DNA from: RHLJ01 sp965222205
Lineage (GTDB): Bacteria; Bacteroidota; Rhodothermia; Balneolales; Balneolaceae
Length of the DNA: 64,000 bases
Assembly: GCA_965222205.1 (NCBI GenBank)
Contig: OZ244932.1
Span: 2,356,001 to 2,420,000 of the forward strand
Direction: 5' to 3'
The first letter of the stretch is position 1; every line of letters starts with the position of its first letter. The position numbers were made by a program, and so were the translations under genes. Below, one piece after another: positions 29,307-38,060 of the stretch. The notes under the pieces were generated by a model. The model worked only from the letters and a program-made list of their open reading frames with translations, did no database searches and was not told where the DNA came from.

Positions 29307-29342
29307 AAAAAAAATCCCGGCTACATCATTGCAGCCGGGATT
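29307..29342 (-). terminator. Intrinsic terminator of hppA
   Basis: Perfect 10-bp stem AATCCCGGCT/AGCCGGGATT (29313-29322 and 29333-29342) with a 10-nt loop, followed in the minus direction by a run of eight T. It lies just downstream of the hppA stop at 29361. Confidence 0.9.
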
Positions 29343-29360
29343 AAAATCGTTATAAGTCGA

Positions 29361-31571
29361 TTAGATCATAGTTGCAATAACAAGAGCAACAACAGACATC
29401 AACTTAAGAAGGATGTTTAATGATGGACCTGAAGTATCCTTGAATGGATCACCCACAGTATCACCAACAACAGCGGCTTTATGAGGCTCAGTACCTTTTC
29501 CATAGTGAACACCATCAATTTCGACACCTTCTTCAATCATTTTCTTGGCGTTATCCCATGCGCCACCAGCATTGGATTGGAAAAGTGCCATCAGTACACC
29601 TGCAGAAGTTACACCTGCCAGTAATCCACCAAGCATTTTAGCTCCAAGGGTTGGATCATCACTAATGAATCCTGGAACGAATCCGAATAATACAGGAACA
29701 ATCACTGCAAGAAGTCCTGGAACAACCATTTCGCGAATAGAAGCGGCGGTAGAAATCTCCACACACTTCTCATATTCTGCTTTTCCGTCAGCAGCTTCGA
29801 AAGTAGTCTGATCTTCTTTTGACCATTCTTTGAAATCTTTCTCTCCATTCTTATTCATTACATCAAGAGCAGCTCTTAACTCAGGAATATCTTTGAACTG
29901 ACGACGAACTTCTTCGATCATACTCATTGCTGCACGTCCTACTGCATTCATAGATAACGCAGAGAATAGGAATGGAAGCATTGCTCCAACAAATAATGCA
30001 GCCATTACAAATGGGTTCGTTACGTTAATGATTACTTCCAATCCTGGATTTACAGCTTCATACGCCGTGATGAAAGCAGCAAATAAAGCAAGTGCAGTTA
30101 AGGCAGCAGAACCGATCGCGAAACCTTTACCGATAGCAGCAGTGGTGTTACCTACAGCATCAAGCTTATCTGTACGCTCACGTACTTCAGGTTCAAGTTC
30201 AGCCATTTCAGCGATACCACCCGCGTTATCAGAAACAGGGCCGTATGCATCAACTGCTAACTGGATTCCTGTATTTGCAAGCATTCCTACTGCAGCAATC
30301 GCAATACCATAAAGACCTGCAAAGCTGAATGCTCCAATAATTGCAATCGCAATAATGATGATTGGTATTGCTGTTGAAATCATTCCAACTCCCAATCCTG
30401 CAATAATATTTGTAGCAGAACCAGTCACTGATTGTTTTACAATAGAAAGAACTGGTTTAGTACCTGTACCAGTGTAGTGCTCAGTTACAAAACCGATTGC
30501 CAGTCCTGAAAGAAGACCAAAAATGGTTGCAATAAAAACACCTGTGCTTGTGTACTCAATACCATTAAATGTCCAGTTTTCTGGTAACATCCAGGTTATG
30601 ATAAAATATGAAGCAACAAGCATAACAAGTCCTGAGAAAAGCTCTCCCATATTCAGCGCCTTTTGAGGATCACCACCTTCTTTTACCCGTACTAAAAAAG
30701 TACCCAAGATCGAAGTCACTATTCCTGTTCCTGCTAGTACAAGCGGAAGTAATACAGCCGAAAGACCTTCAAAACCATCACTCCAATTTGGAATGGTCAT
30801 AAAAGCAGCTCCCAATACCATTGTACCAATAATTGAACCAACATAAGATTCGAAAAGGTCAGCACCCATACCGGCTACATCACCTACATTATCACCAACG
30901 TTATCTGCAATAGTTGCAGGGTTTAACGGGTGATCTTCAGGTATACCTGCTTCTACTTTACCTACAAGATCAGCTCCAACATCGGCTGCTTTGGTATAAA
31001 TACCACCACCTACACGAGCGAAAAGAGCAATTGATGATGCTCCAAAAGAAAATCCGGTTACTACTGCAAGTACTTTATTTACCGCACTAGCTCCATCAAT
31101 TCCGAAGATAGTTGAGAAAAGGAAAAACAAGCTTGAAAGTCCAAGAACTCCAAGACCAACTACTCCAAGCCCCATTACAGAACCACCGGCAAAAGCAACT
31201 TCAAGTCCTTTACCTAAACTTTCACGAGCAGCGTTAGTAGTTCTTACGTTTGCTTTGGTAGCAACTTTCATTCCGATAAAGCCTGCCAAACCTGAACAGA
31301 TAGCACCTACAATAAATGAAATGGCAACCATCCAGCTTGAAGTAACTGCATCAGCACTTACTGCTAAAATAATGGCTACAACAACTACAAAAATTGAAAG
31401 TACCCGATACTCCGCTTTAAGAAATGCCATAGCGCCTGCAGCAATACTATCTGCTATACGCCCCATTCTCTCGGTACCTACTTCCTGCTTAGTTACCCAG
31501 GAAGATTTTAGTGCGGTAAAAAGAAGAGCAATAACTCCAGCCGCTAATGAAAAAAAGATTATGTTTTGCAT
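29361..31571 (-). CDS. hppA: Membrane-bound ion-pumping pyrophosphatase (K+-dependent type)
   Basis: 736 aa, about 16 membrane helices. It hydrolyses pyrophosphate to pump H+ and/or Na+ out of the cytoplasm. The substrate-site motifs are all present: ADVGADLVGKVEAGIPEDHPLNPATIADNVGDN... (pyrophosphatase signature D-x7-K-x-E), DAYGPVSDNAGGIAEM and VVGDTVGDPFKDTSGP. GNTTAAIGKG carries alanine where K+-independent enzymes have lysine, so K+ activation is expected. The glutamate in GADLFESYVGS sits where Na+-pumping members carry theirs, so Na+ transport is possible but unproven. It has its own terminator and is about 45 nt from pth on the same strand. Confidence 0.95.
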   Translation of the reverse strand: MQNIIFFSLAAGVIALLFTALKSSWVTKQEVGTERMGRIADSIAAGAMAFLKAEYRVLSIFVVVVAIILAVSADAVTSSWMVAISFIVGAICSGLAGFIGMKVATKANVRTTNAARESLGKGLEVAFAGGSVMGLGVVGLGVLGLSSLFFLFSTIFGIDGASAVNKVLAVVTGFSFGASSIALFARVGGGIYTKAADVGADLVGKVEAGIPEDHPLNPATIADNVGDNVGDVAGMGADLFESYVGSIIGTMVLGAAFMTIPNWSDGFEGLSAVLLPLVLAGTGIVTSILGTFLVRVKEGGDPQKALNMGELFSGLVMLVASYFIITWMLPENWTFNGIEYTSTGVFIATIFGLLSGLAIGFVTEHYTGTGTKPVLSIVKQSVTGSATNIIAGLGVGMISTAIPIIIIAIAIIGAFSFAGLYGIAIAAVGMLANTGIQLAVDAYGPVSDNAGGIAEMAELEPEVRERTDKLDAVGNTTAAIGKGFAIGSAALTALALFAAFITAYEAVNPGLEVIINVTNPFVMAALFVGAMLPFLFSALSMNAVGRAAMSMIEEVRRQFKDIPELRAALDVMNKNGEKDFKEWSKEDQTTFEAADGKAEYEKCVEISTAASIREMVVPGLLAVIVPVLFGFVPGFISDDPTLGAKMLGGLLAGVTSAGVLMALFQSNAGGAWDNAKKMIEEGVEIDGVHYGKGTEPHKAAVVGDTVGDPFKDTSGPSLNILLKLMSVVALVIATMI

Positions 31572-31615
31572 AATTCCGCTTGTGTTAGTTTACGTTTAGT
31601 TCCGTATCCCGAAAC

Positions 31616-32173
31616 CTAATTAAAAAAATTCATTGCTCTTTCAATACCTATATTCACGAATGCAAGAGCAGCATCGTGAGCTTTTTGGATGGAGGCTTCC
31701 ACCTCTTCCATTTCTGATTGATCAAAAGGAGAAAGAACAAAATCTACTTGCCTCCCCTTTCTAAAATCATTTCCGATACCAACTCGTAACCGGGGGTATT
31801 CTCTGCTTCCCAATTTTTCGTTGATATCTGCAATTCCATTATGACCTCCATCACTTCCCCCCGGCTTCATTCTTGTAGCGCCAACAGGAAGGTTCAGGTC
31901 GTCATATATAATAAGGCAATCCTTTTTATCGGCATTATACTTGGCCAGAGCTTTTTTTACTGCTGTTCCACTTCTATTCATATAGAGAGTGGGTTTAACA
32001 AGTATAATTTTTCGCCCTTTATGCCTTCCTTCTGCAACTAAGAATGGTCCGTTTCCAGCGCCAAATTCCACAGAAAGTGTTTTCGCCAATAAATCAACTA
32101 CATCAAAACCGATGTTATGGCGGGTCCCTTCATATTCTTGTCCAACATTTCCTAATCCTACAATTATGGACAT
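31616..32173 (-). CDS. pth: Peptidyl-tRNA hydrolase
   Basis: 185 aa, the usual bacterial length. It recycles peptidyl-tRNA dropped from ribosomes by cleaving the ester bond. Motifs: VGLGNVGQEYEGTRHNIGFD with catalytic H19, KPTLYMNRSG, YDDLNLPVGATRMKPGGSDGGHNG and YPRLRVGIG. It is the last gene of a prs-rplY-pth run on the minus strand (35 nt after rplY), a common arrangement (rplY/ctc next to pth) linking translation quality control. Confidence 0.96.
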   Translation of the reverse strand: MSIIVGLGNVGQEYEGTRHNIGFDVVDLLAKTLSVEFGAGNGPFLVAEGRHKGRKIILVKPTLYMNRSGTAVKKALAKYNADKKDCLIIYDDLNLPVGATRMKPGGSDGGHNGIADINEKLGSREYPRLRVGIGNDFRKGRQVDFVLSPFDQSEMEEVEASIQKAHDAALAFVNIGIERAMNFFN

Positions 32174-32208
32174 GATTTCAGGCTCCCGCTAAATAACACC
32201 TTCTTATC

Positions 32209-32901
32209 TTATTCTTCTGATCCAGCTTCTTCGCTTGCGCCTTCTTCAGAACCTTCGCCTTCGGCTCCTTCTTCACCCTCTTCAGCACCTTCTTCTGTTG
32301 CCTCTTCGTCCTCATCATCTGTAAGAACATCACTAACAAGTGCGCCTTTCGGTGGTCGAATAGTTACAATAGTTCTGCTTAAAGCGTCTAGAGGAATAAT
32401 TCCTTCAAGTTTTAAATCTCCAACATGGAAAGAATTACCAATATTCAGAGAACTCACATCTACTTCGAATTCTGAAATAATGAATTCAGGAAGAACCCTG
32501 ATACGGATGAATTTCATCGGCTGGAACAAACGTCCACCGCCTTCAACCACACCTTGAGGTGTTCCTTTAATTCTTACAGGAACACGCAGGGTTACTTTGT
32601 GATTATCTGAAAGAACATAGAAATCTGCATGAATAGGCCGGTCTGTTACCGGATCAAATTCTGTTCTCTTTAAAAGTGTCTTGTACACTTTGCCATCTAT
32701 GGTAAGTTCCTGAAGCTTAGTCTGAGCTCTTCGGAGAATTTTCTCCAACTCAAGCTCATCAATAGAGAAATGAACATTCTCTTCTACTTCGGGACCATAA
32801 AGTACCGCAGGAACTCTTTTTTCAGCTCTCAAAGCACGGTTAGCCTGCTTAGAAATCTCACGTGGAGTTCCTTCCAATTTTATTAATTCTGGGTATGCCA
32901 T
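32209..32901 (-). CDS. rplY: 50S ribosomal protein L25/general stress protein Ctc
   Basis: 230 aa, the long (TL5/Ctc) form of L25 that binds 5S rRNA. The N-terminal L25 domain (about 1-95) includes NRALRAEKRVPAVLYGPE and TEFDPVTDRPIHADFYVL; the C-terminal beta domain (about 100-185) includes RVPVRIKGTPQGVVEGG and PKGALVSDVL. The last about 40 residues are nearly all Glu, Gly, Ala and Ser, a disordered acidic tail typical of longer Ctc proteins. Located 21 nt after prs and before pth. Confidence 0.96.
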   Translation of the reverse strand: MAYPELIKLEGTPREISKQANRALRAEKRVPAVLYGPEVEENVHFSIDELELEKILRRAQTKLQELTIDGKVYKTLLKRTEFDPVTDRPIHADFYVLSDNHKVTLRVPVRIKGTPQGVVEGGGRLFQPMKFIRIRVLPEFIISEFEVDVSSLNIGNSFHVGDLKLEGIIPLDALSRTIVTIRPPKGALVSDVLTDDEDEEATEEGAEEGEEGAEGEGSEEGASEEAGSEE

Positions 32902-32922
32902 TTTTCGTTTACCTTATAAACA

Positions 32923-33855
32923 TTAATTATCAAACAGTGCGCTGATGGTATCGTTAGTATGGATACGTTGAATTGCTTCCGCAAAAATATTCGCAACACT
33001 CAGCACCTTAATCTTTTCAGATGGCTGGCGAAGCGGAATCGTATCTGTTACTAACAGTTCATCAATGGGCGAATCGTCTATTCGCTGGAAAGCCGGTCCC
33101 GAGAGTATCGGGTGCGAACAAATCGCAGAAATATTCAAAGCGCCACGCTCTTTCATCGCTGTGGCGGCATTCGTAAGTGTACCGGCGGTGTCGATCAAAT
33201 CGTCAACAATCAACACATTCTTGCCTTCCACTTCACCAATAATATTCATGATTTCCGATTCATTCGGCTTGGGGCGGCGCTTGTCGATAAAAGCCAGGGT
33301 AGCATTTAACTTCTTAGAGTAGGAACGTGCCATTTTTAAGCTGCCTACATCAGGTGCTACCACCACCAAATTCTTGATTGGATGCTCGGTGAAGTGGTCG
33401 ATAAAAACCCGACTCGCATATAGATGGTCGAGTGGAATATCGAAAAAACCCTGAATCTGTGCAGCATGTAAGTCCATCGTAAGTACCCGGTCGGCTCCGG
33501 CTTCAACCAAAAGGTTGGCCATCAACTTCGATCCGATTGATACTCTGGGTTGGTCTTTACGATCCTGGCGCGCATATCCAAAATAAGGAATTACCGCAGT
33601 TACTCTTTTTACAGAGGCACGTTTGGCTGCGTCTAACATCAATAAAAGTTCAATGATGTTATCGCCTGGAGGAGGAGTAGGTTGGACAATAAAAATATCC
33701 TCACCACGAATGCTTTGCTGAAACTTTACATAAAGTTCACCATCAGAAAATTTCTTAATAGTAACTTTACCCAAAGTGGTACCATACTCCTTAGCTATGG
33801 CGCGAGCCAAAGCCGGATTACTGGTACCGGAAAATATTGCGAGAGGACTTTCCAA
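32923..33855 (-). CDS. prs: Ribose-phosphate pyrophosphokinase
   Basis: 310 aa. Makes PRPP from ribose 5-phosphate and ATP for nucleotide, His and Trp synthesis. Class I signatures: FSDGELYVKFQQSIRG, PYFGYARQDRKDQPR, the cation site DLHAAQIQGFFDIPLDHLYA, and the PRPP-binding loop VLIVDDLIDTAGTLTNAA. It heads the prs-rplY-pth run and lies 78 nt downstream of tRNA-Gln on the same strand. Confidence 0.97.
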   Translation of the reverse strand: MESPLAIFSGTSNPALARAIAKEYGTTLGKVTIKKFSDGELYVKFQQSIRGEDIFIVQPTPPPGDNIIELLLMLDAAKRASVKRVTAVIPYFGYARQDRKDQPRVSIGSKLMANLLVEAGADRVLTMDLHAAQIQGFFDIPLDHLYASRVFIDHFTEHPIKNLVVVAPDVGSLKMARSYSKKLNATLAFIDKRRPKPNESEIMNIIGEVEGKNVLIVDDLIDTAGTLTNAATAMKERGALNISAICSHPILSGPAFQRIDDSPIDELLVTDTIPLRQPSEKIKVLSVANIFAEAIQRIHTNDTISALFDN

Positions 33856-33933
33856 TTTAATTTGCTAGCACTGAAAGATTTCAGGATTACATAAAACAAA
33901 AGGATGCATCCTTAATCATCCTTCTGAGTGTTG

Positions 33934-34004
33934 TTGCCCGGGGAGGATTCGAACCCCCACATACTGGACCAAAACCAGGTGTCCTGCCATTAGACGACCG
34001 GGCA
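33934..34004 (-). tRNA. tRNA-Gln (anticodon TTG)
   Basis: 71 nt. The acceptor stem TGCCCGG/CCGGGCA pairs perfectly; the anticodon stem CCTGG/CCAG(T) closes the loop TTTTGGT, giving anticodon TTG, which reads CAA/CAG. The T arm GGGGGTTCGAATCCTCC is standard. The discriminator is A, and CCA is not encoded, so it is added after transcription. The short D arm (TCTAATGGCAGGA) fits tRNA-Gln. Confidence 0.95.
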
Positions 34005-34054
34005 ATATTCGTGTCATCGACAGACTCCAAAGATAGGGACATATTCAAAGCTGA

Positions 34055-35227
34055 TCAAGACGAAATTACTTTTTTTAGTACGATGCATTGATGGCACCTG
34101 CGCGGCTCACAATAAGTACGCATTTGATGAACTACCCCCAGTTTATGAGTATAGATTTCAGGAGATATATTCTGATGAGAAGTAAACGGTTTTGTAAAAG
34201 GAAAAGGAACAATAGCTCTGAAGTTTTTCCATTCCTCTAGCGCCTTATTTTTGATGGTATTTACGGCAAACAAACTCCCGAGCGTGTACATAGCCGGAAT
34301 GAATACAATGCCGTAAAGCACCTTCAATTTAGAGCTTGTTGTAAGTTCCGAGCTGTTCCCCCACTTTTTCCAAAGCGAAAAAGCAGGCTCATCAAAAAAT
34401 ACGTTGGCAGGAGTTTGAAGAATATGAATAGCGAAACGAACCGCGTGAGGGATACGCACCTTTGGATGATTTGCAGGGAAAACTCCTTTATAATTCCATT
34501 TCAGATGAGATATATCGGCACCAAAGCCCGCAAAGTTCTGAGCTCCCTGAATTATAACCTGCTCGTTATGTTCTGCAACATCCTGTGCCAAAAACCATCT
34601 GCCTAATTCAACCATTGATTCACGGTTATGGGTAATCCCAAAGCCATCAAAAATGGAAAGTATCAGTGCTTCTTTCCATGCCTTCGAAGGTATCAGGTTG
34701 GGATTATAGAATTTCAGAAAATCGTTGGACTTTTTTTCAAGGTATTCATGGTGCGCCTTAGCAATCTGTTCCTGAAAAGCTTCTTCTGAAATAAAGCTAA
34801 CTTCAGAAGCACATGGGAGTTGATTCGAATCCGCTATATTTCCAATAAAGTGATGAAGGTTTTCAGGTAAATAAGGGAGTAAGTTGAGCGTTGGGATGCT
34901 TCCTCCATCTTTCCTTTTAACCGTGGCAGGATTATTCTCGGCTACCACATGCAGCACCACCTGATTATACTTTTCATCGTAATGGTGACCGTGTTGCTTC
35001 CATCCTTTTGCTTTTAAATGTATTTCTACCGATCCCATCCAAAGTATTCCATCAATTCGGATACGAGCATTTAAGAAATCAGGGCCATCTGTTTTATTTA
35101 GCGTACCAGAATCAAGAATCTCTATTACAGATCCTTCGGAGGTTTGAAGCGCTCTGGGATCAAAAAGCTGCTCTTCCCAAATCCATTGAAGAATATCTTC
35201 GGAATATGAAAAGCCTGATTCAGGCAT
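34055..35227 (-). CDS. DUF2851 family protein
   Basis: 390 aa from the ATG at 35227 (MPESGFSYSEDILQWIWEEQLF). Upstream in-frame ATGs at 35245 and 35275 would overlap the preceding gene further; this start overlaps it by only 8 nt. The family of unknown function is typical of Bacteroidota; recognisable blocks are GTLNKTDGPDFLNARIRIDG, GSVEIHLKAKGWKQHGHHYDEKYNQVVLHVV and a C-terminal Cys/His set, MRTYCEPRRCHQCIVLKK, that could bind a metal. The DGPDF and VEIH acidic/His pattern recalls nuclease folds, but this is only a suggestion. Confidence 0.88.
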   Translation of the reverse strand: MPESGFSYSEDILQWIWEEQLFDPRALQTSEGSVIEILDSGTLNKTDGPDFLNARIRIDGILWMGSVEIHLKAKGWKQHGHHYDEKYNQVVLHVVAENNPATVKRKDGGSIPTLNLLPYLPENLHHFIGNIADSNQLPCASEVSFISEEAFQEQIAKAHHEYLEKKSNDFLKFYNPNLIPSKAWKEALILSIFDGFGITHNRESMVELGRWFLAQDVAEHNEQVIIQGAQNFAGFGADISHLKWNYKGVFPANHPKVRIPHAVRFAIHILQTPANVFFDEPAFSLWKKWGNSSELTTSSKLKVLYGIVFIPAMYTLGSLFAVNTIKNKALEEWKNFRAIVPFPFTKPFTSHQNISPEIYTHKLGVVHQMRTYCEPRRCHQCIVLKKVISS

Positions 35228-35507
35228 CTTCCTCTTGTTCCTCATCTTCAAAAAGAATGGATTCGGTGGCTTCATATAAATCAGGAATGATTTCTTTTAC
35301 ATTGCCGGAAATTTTATGCAGCCGTTCTTCCCCTTCTTTTACAATTTTACTTCCATGATCTTCAACCCAATGCTTTGCTCCATCGGTTTGCTTACCAATC
35401 CATTCCCTGTTTTCTTTTCCACTTTTAGGAGATAAAAGTAAGCCAAATACGATACCGGCTGAAAATCCAGCCAGAGTTACCATCAAAGTTTCTAGTGTTC
35501 TGCTCAT
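35220..35507 (-). CDS. YtxH domain protein
   Basis: 95 aa. One N-terminal membrane helix (LMVTLAGFSAGIVFGLLLSP) followed by the YtxH hallmark KSGKENREWI and a charged, probably helical tail (KQTDGAKHWVEDHGSKIVKEGEERLHKI) ending very acidic (EDEEQEEDA). YtxH proteins are small membrane-anchored proteins, often stress-related, of unclear role. The stop overlaps the DUF2851 start by 8 nt, so the two are probably co-translated. Confidence 0.88.
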   Translation of the reverse strand: MSRTLETLMVTLAGFSAGIVFGLLLSPKSGKENREWIGKQTDGAKHWVEDHGSKIVKEGEERLHKISGNVKEIIPDLYEATESILFEDEEQEEDA

Positions 35508-35632
35508 TTCTCTCGGATTTTGTCTTAGGTTAACACTGTTAAGGTACAGCTTTAACGTATAATTTAATCTTTCATCATTAAAATAGTAGAATAAAATATT
35601 ACCTTTCTTTTTTGAATGATAACCTCATCATA

Positions 35633-36130
35633 ATGCCTGAACAACTCATTTTAATGAATCATGACCGGATAGCACGAACCCTTAAACGGCTTGCCATACA
35701 GGTTTGGGAACGACTTGAAGAAAATCAGTCGATAATTATCATTGGATTAAATGAACGGGGATTTGCAACAGCTCAGACGCTACATACTCATTTAATCAGA
35801 TTCTCAGAAAAGAATATTGAGCTCTTTCAATTTGATGTTCAAAGTACAGGGCCAAAATCCACCTTACCCAGCTGCACAGAAAAGTATGTACTTATAGTCG
35901 ATGATGTGATTTTCTCAGGTAAAACAATGTTCAACGCGATTTCAACATTATGCTATTCTAACGAGCCGGAAAAAATCGATGTTTTAACTTTAGTAGATCG
36001 GGGACACCGAACGTACCCTGTACTTTCAGAGTTAACAGGAATTGAAGTACCTACAAAATTCGGAGAACATATTGAGGTAATTCTGAATAATGGTGAACTG
36101 GAACAAGTAGTGCTTTTTAAAAATAAATAA
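35633..36130 (+). CDS. Phosphoribosyltransferase, PyrR-like
   Basis: 165 aa from the ATG at 35633 (MPEQLILMNHDRIARTLKRLA); a TTG at 35612 is possible but adds seven unneeded residues. Type I PRTase fold with the PRPP loop VLIVDDVIFSGKTMFNAI and the hood-like TLVDRGHRTYPVLSELTGIEVPTKFGEHIEVIL, closest to PyrR (UMP-sensing pyr regulator with weak uracil PRTase activity). In this phylum such proteins are often not linked to pyr operons. Whether it binds RNA or is only an enzyme cannot be told here. The gene lies divergent from ytxH and just before two DUF3078 genes. Confidence 0.85.
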   Translation: MPEQLILMNHDRIARTLKRLAIQVWERLEENQSIIIIGLNERGFATAQTLHTHLIRFSEKNIELFQFDVQSTGPKSTLPSCTEKYVLIVDDVIFSGKTMFNAISTLCYSNEPEKIDVLTLVDRGHRTYPVLSELTGIEVPTKFGEHIEVILNNGELEQVVLFKNK

Positions 36131-36157
36131 TCAGACTAACATCATTTAATCTAAATT

Positions 36158-37024
36158 ATGAAAAAAATTATAAAGCCAGCGCTAGCCGGATTTTTATTAT
36201 TTACTCTAATAACCCCTATCGTCGCACAGCCTATTGTTGTACCTGAAGATCAGGAAGCATGGGGACAAACCTGGGTGTTAAACCTCAATGGCTCTCAGGC
36301 CTCCTACGATAACTGGAGTGAAGGTGGAGTGAATACCATCAGCGGTACTTTTTCTACGGTATACACCAAATTATACCGCCAGGACAGAACTTCTTTCGGC
36401 TTCAGAGTAAATCTAAGATACGGGCAATCCAGAGTTGATGGAGATACCCGTAAATCAGATGATCTGATTTCAATCAGAAGCAGAGTGACTTATGATTTAG
36501 CAGATGGAAGCCCCGTAGCAGCTTATGGAGCTATACAATTTAAAACTCAATTCGCCGAGGGATATGATTATGGAGCCGGACCGTTTGGTGGAGATGTTTT
36601 GATTTCCAATTTTATGGCTCCGGGTTATTTCATTGAAGGAGCGGGTATAGAGTATAATGCAAGTGAACATTTACAGATAGCGGGTGGTCTCGCATTAAAA
36701 CAGACCATCGTAACTGATGATGCATTACTTCCTGTGTATAATATGGATGAGAATCTTCGCTCTGAGGGTGGTTTAAGCACTGGGATCACCTACCAAAATA
36801 CCATTGCTGAAAATATTCAGTATTCCAGCAGCCTTGAGACTTTCACTAATTTTCTGCTTCCTGTTGATGAAACTGATGTTGCCTGGGCGAATGAAATCAC
36901 CGGGCAAATCAACTCTGTAGTGAGTGCGTCTTTCCAGTTTGAGCTGAGATACGATAATGACTTCTCAAGTGAAATCCAGTTAAAACAAGTTCTTTCAGCA
37001 GGAGTTACTGTTAATCTGTACTAA
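36158..37024 (+). CDS. DUF3078 outer-membrane-type protein, copy 1
   Basis: 288 aa with signal peptide MKKIIKPALAGFLLFTLITPIVAQ. The mature part is full of alternating beta strands ending in an aromatic residue (VLSAGVTVNLY), consistent with a small beta-barrel. Recurrent blocks NGSQASYDNWSEGGVNTISGTFSTVYTK, FRVNLRYGQSR and KSDDLISIRSRVTYDL mark the DUF3078 family of Bacteroidota. It lies 27 nt after the PyrR-like gene and is followed by a terminator hairpin and a close paralog. Function unknown. Confidence 0.88.
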   Translation: MKKIIKPALAGFLLFTLITPIVAQPIVVPEDQEAWGQTWVLNLNGSQASYDNWSEGGVNTISGTFSTVYTKLYRQDRTSFGFRVNLRYGQSRVDGDTRKSDDLISIRSRVTYDLADGSPVAAYGAIQFKTQFAEGYDYGAGPFGGDVLISNFMAPGYFIEGAGIEYNASEHLQIAGGLALKQTIVTDDALLPVYNMDENLRSEGGLSTGITYQNTIAENIQYSSSLETFTNFLLPVDETDVAWANEITGQINSVVSASFQFELRYDNDFSSEIQLKQVLSAGVTVNLY

Positions 37025-37033
37025 TCTATTTCT

Positions 37034-37077
37034 ACTATGCATGTCTGAATCTATGACATGCATAGTTTTCTTCTTTT
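37034..37077 (+). terminator. Intrinsic terminator after the first DUF3078 gene
   Basis: Perfect 12-bp stem ACTATGCATGTC/GACATGCATAGT (37034-37045 and 37055-37066), 9-nt loop, then TTTCTTCTTTTC. It splits the two paralogs into separate transcription units. Confidence 0.8.
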
Positions 37078-37179
37078 CAATATTTTAACTGCCGATCAGA
37101 TTCCGGACTTTGGGGAATCAATTTCAGCTTTTGAAGGACAATCGGCTTTATAAGTTTATCATATTACGTTCAGCGAAGA

Positions 37180-38055
37180 ATGAACAAATCGCTCTTACTG
37201 CTCTTTTTTACTGTTTTCATTACCAGCTACAACTCAACTCTATCTGCTCAAATCATCGTTGTGCCAGATACACTGGCAGGGTGGGATCAATCCTGGATTG
37301 CTAACTTTAACGGAGCTCAGTCGAGCTTTAATAACTGGAGCGAAGGTGGTGTAAACACGGTTAGTGGTACGGCCTCAACAGTATTCACTAAGTTTTTTAG
37401 GGATGGAAGGTTTACCTATGGATTCCGTATTCACCTGCGATATGGACAATCCAAAATAAACGGGAACGACATTAGAAAAACTGACGATCTGATTTCCATT
37501 CGTAACAGGGTAACCTATGAACTAAGCAAGGAAAGTATTTATTCCGCTTTTGGAGCAATTCAGTTTAAAACACAGTTTGCTGATGGTTTTGAATATGGAA
37601 AAGCTCAGGCTGGTGGAGATTCTCTTATTTCCAGATGGTTTGCTCCGGCTTATTTCATTGAGGGTTTCGGATTAGAAATTAAGCCAAGTGAAAGTGTGAG
37701 TATGGAAATTGGTGCCGCTTTAAAACAGACTATTGTAATGGACGACAGGCTCAATAAACAGTATCAGATTGATCCGGGCACAAACATTCGATTAGAAGGT
37801 GGTTTAACTTTTGGAGCCCAGTACAAGCGTGAGTTAATGGAAAACACCGAATTTGCTACCAGTATTGAAACCTTTACCAACCTGCTGGCTCCACTAAATC
37901 AAACTGACGTATATTGGTCTAATCATATTAACGGACGAATAAATAAATACCTGAATTCCTTTTTCCAATTTGAACTTCGCTACGATCATGATTACTCTAC
38001 CGAAGTTCAGCTCAAGCAGGTGTTTGCAGCAGGGGTAACCGTTAACTTTTACTAA
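37180..38055 (+). CDS. DUF3078 outer-membrane-type protein, copy 2
   Basis: 291 aa, signal peptide MNKSLLLLFFTVFITSYNSTLSAQ. It is a clear paralog of the previous gene: NFNGAQSSFNNWSEGGVNTVSGTASTVFTK, FRIHLRYGQSK and KTDDLISIRNRVTYEL line up with copy 1, and both end in L-Y after QLKQV-AAGVTVN. A terminator before it means it has its own promoter, so the copies may be expressed under different conditions (inference). The next gene starts 5 nt later and is likely co-transcribed. Confidence 0.88.
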   Translation: MNKSLLLLFFTVFITSYNSTLSAQIIVVPDTLAGWDQSWIANFNGAQSSFNNWSEGGVNTVSGTASTVFTKFFRDGRFTYGFRIHLRYGQSKINGNDIRKTDDLISIRNRVTYELSKESIYSAFGAIQFKTQFADGFEYGKAQAGGDSLISRWFAPAYFIEGFGLEIKPSESVSMEIGAALKQTIVMDDRLNKQYQIDPGTNIRLEGGLTFGAQYKRELMENTEFATSIETFTNLLAPLNQTDVYWSNHINGRINKYLNSFFQFELRYDHDYSTEVQLKQVFAAGVTVNFY

Positions 38056-38060
38056 ATCCG

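Noticed and set aside
35633..36130. pyr operon attenuator linked to the PyrR-like gene
   Set aside because: No pyrimidine gene follows and no PyrR-type antiterminator stem-loop was seen in the leader.
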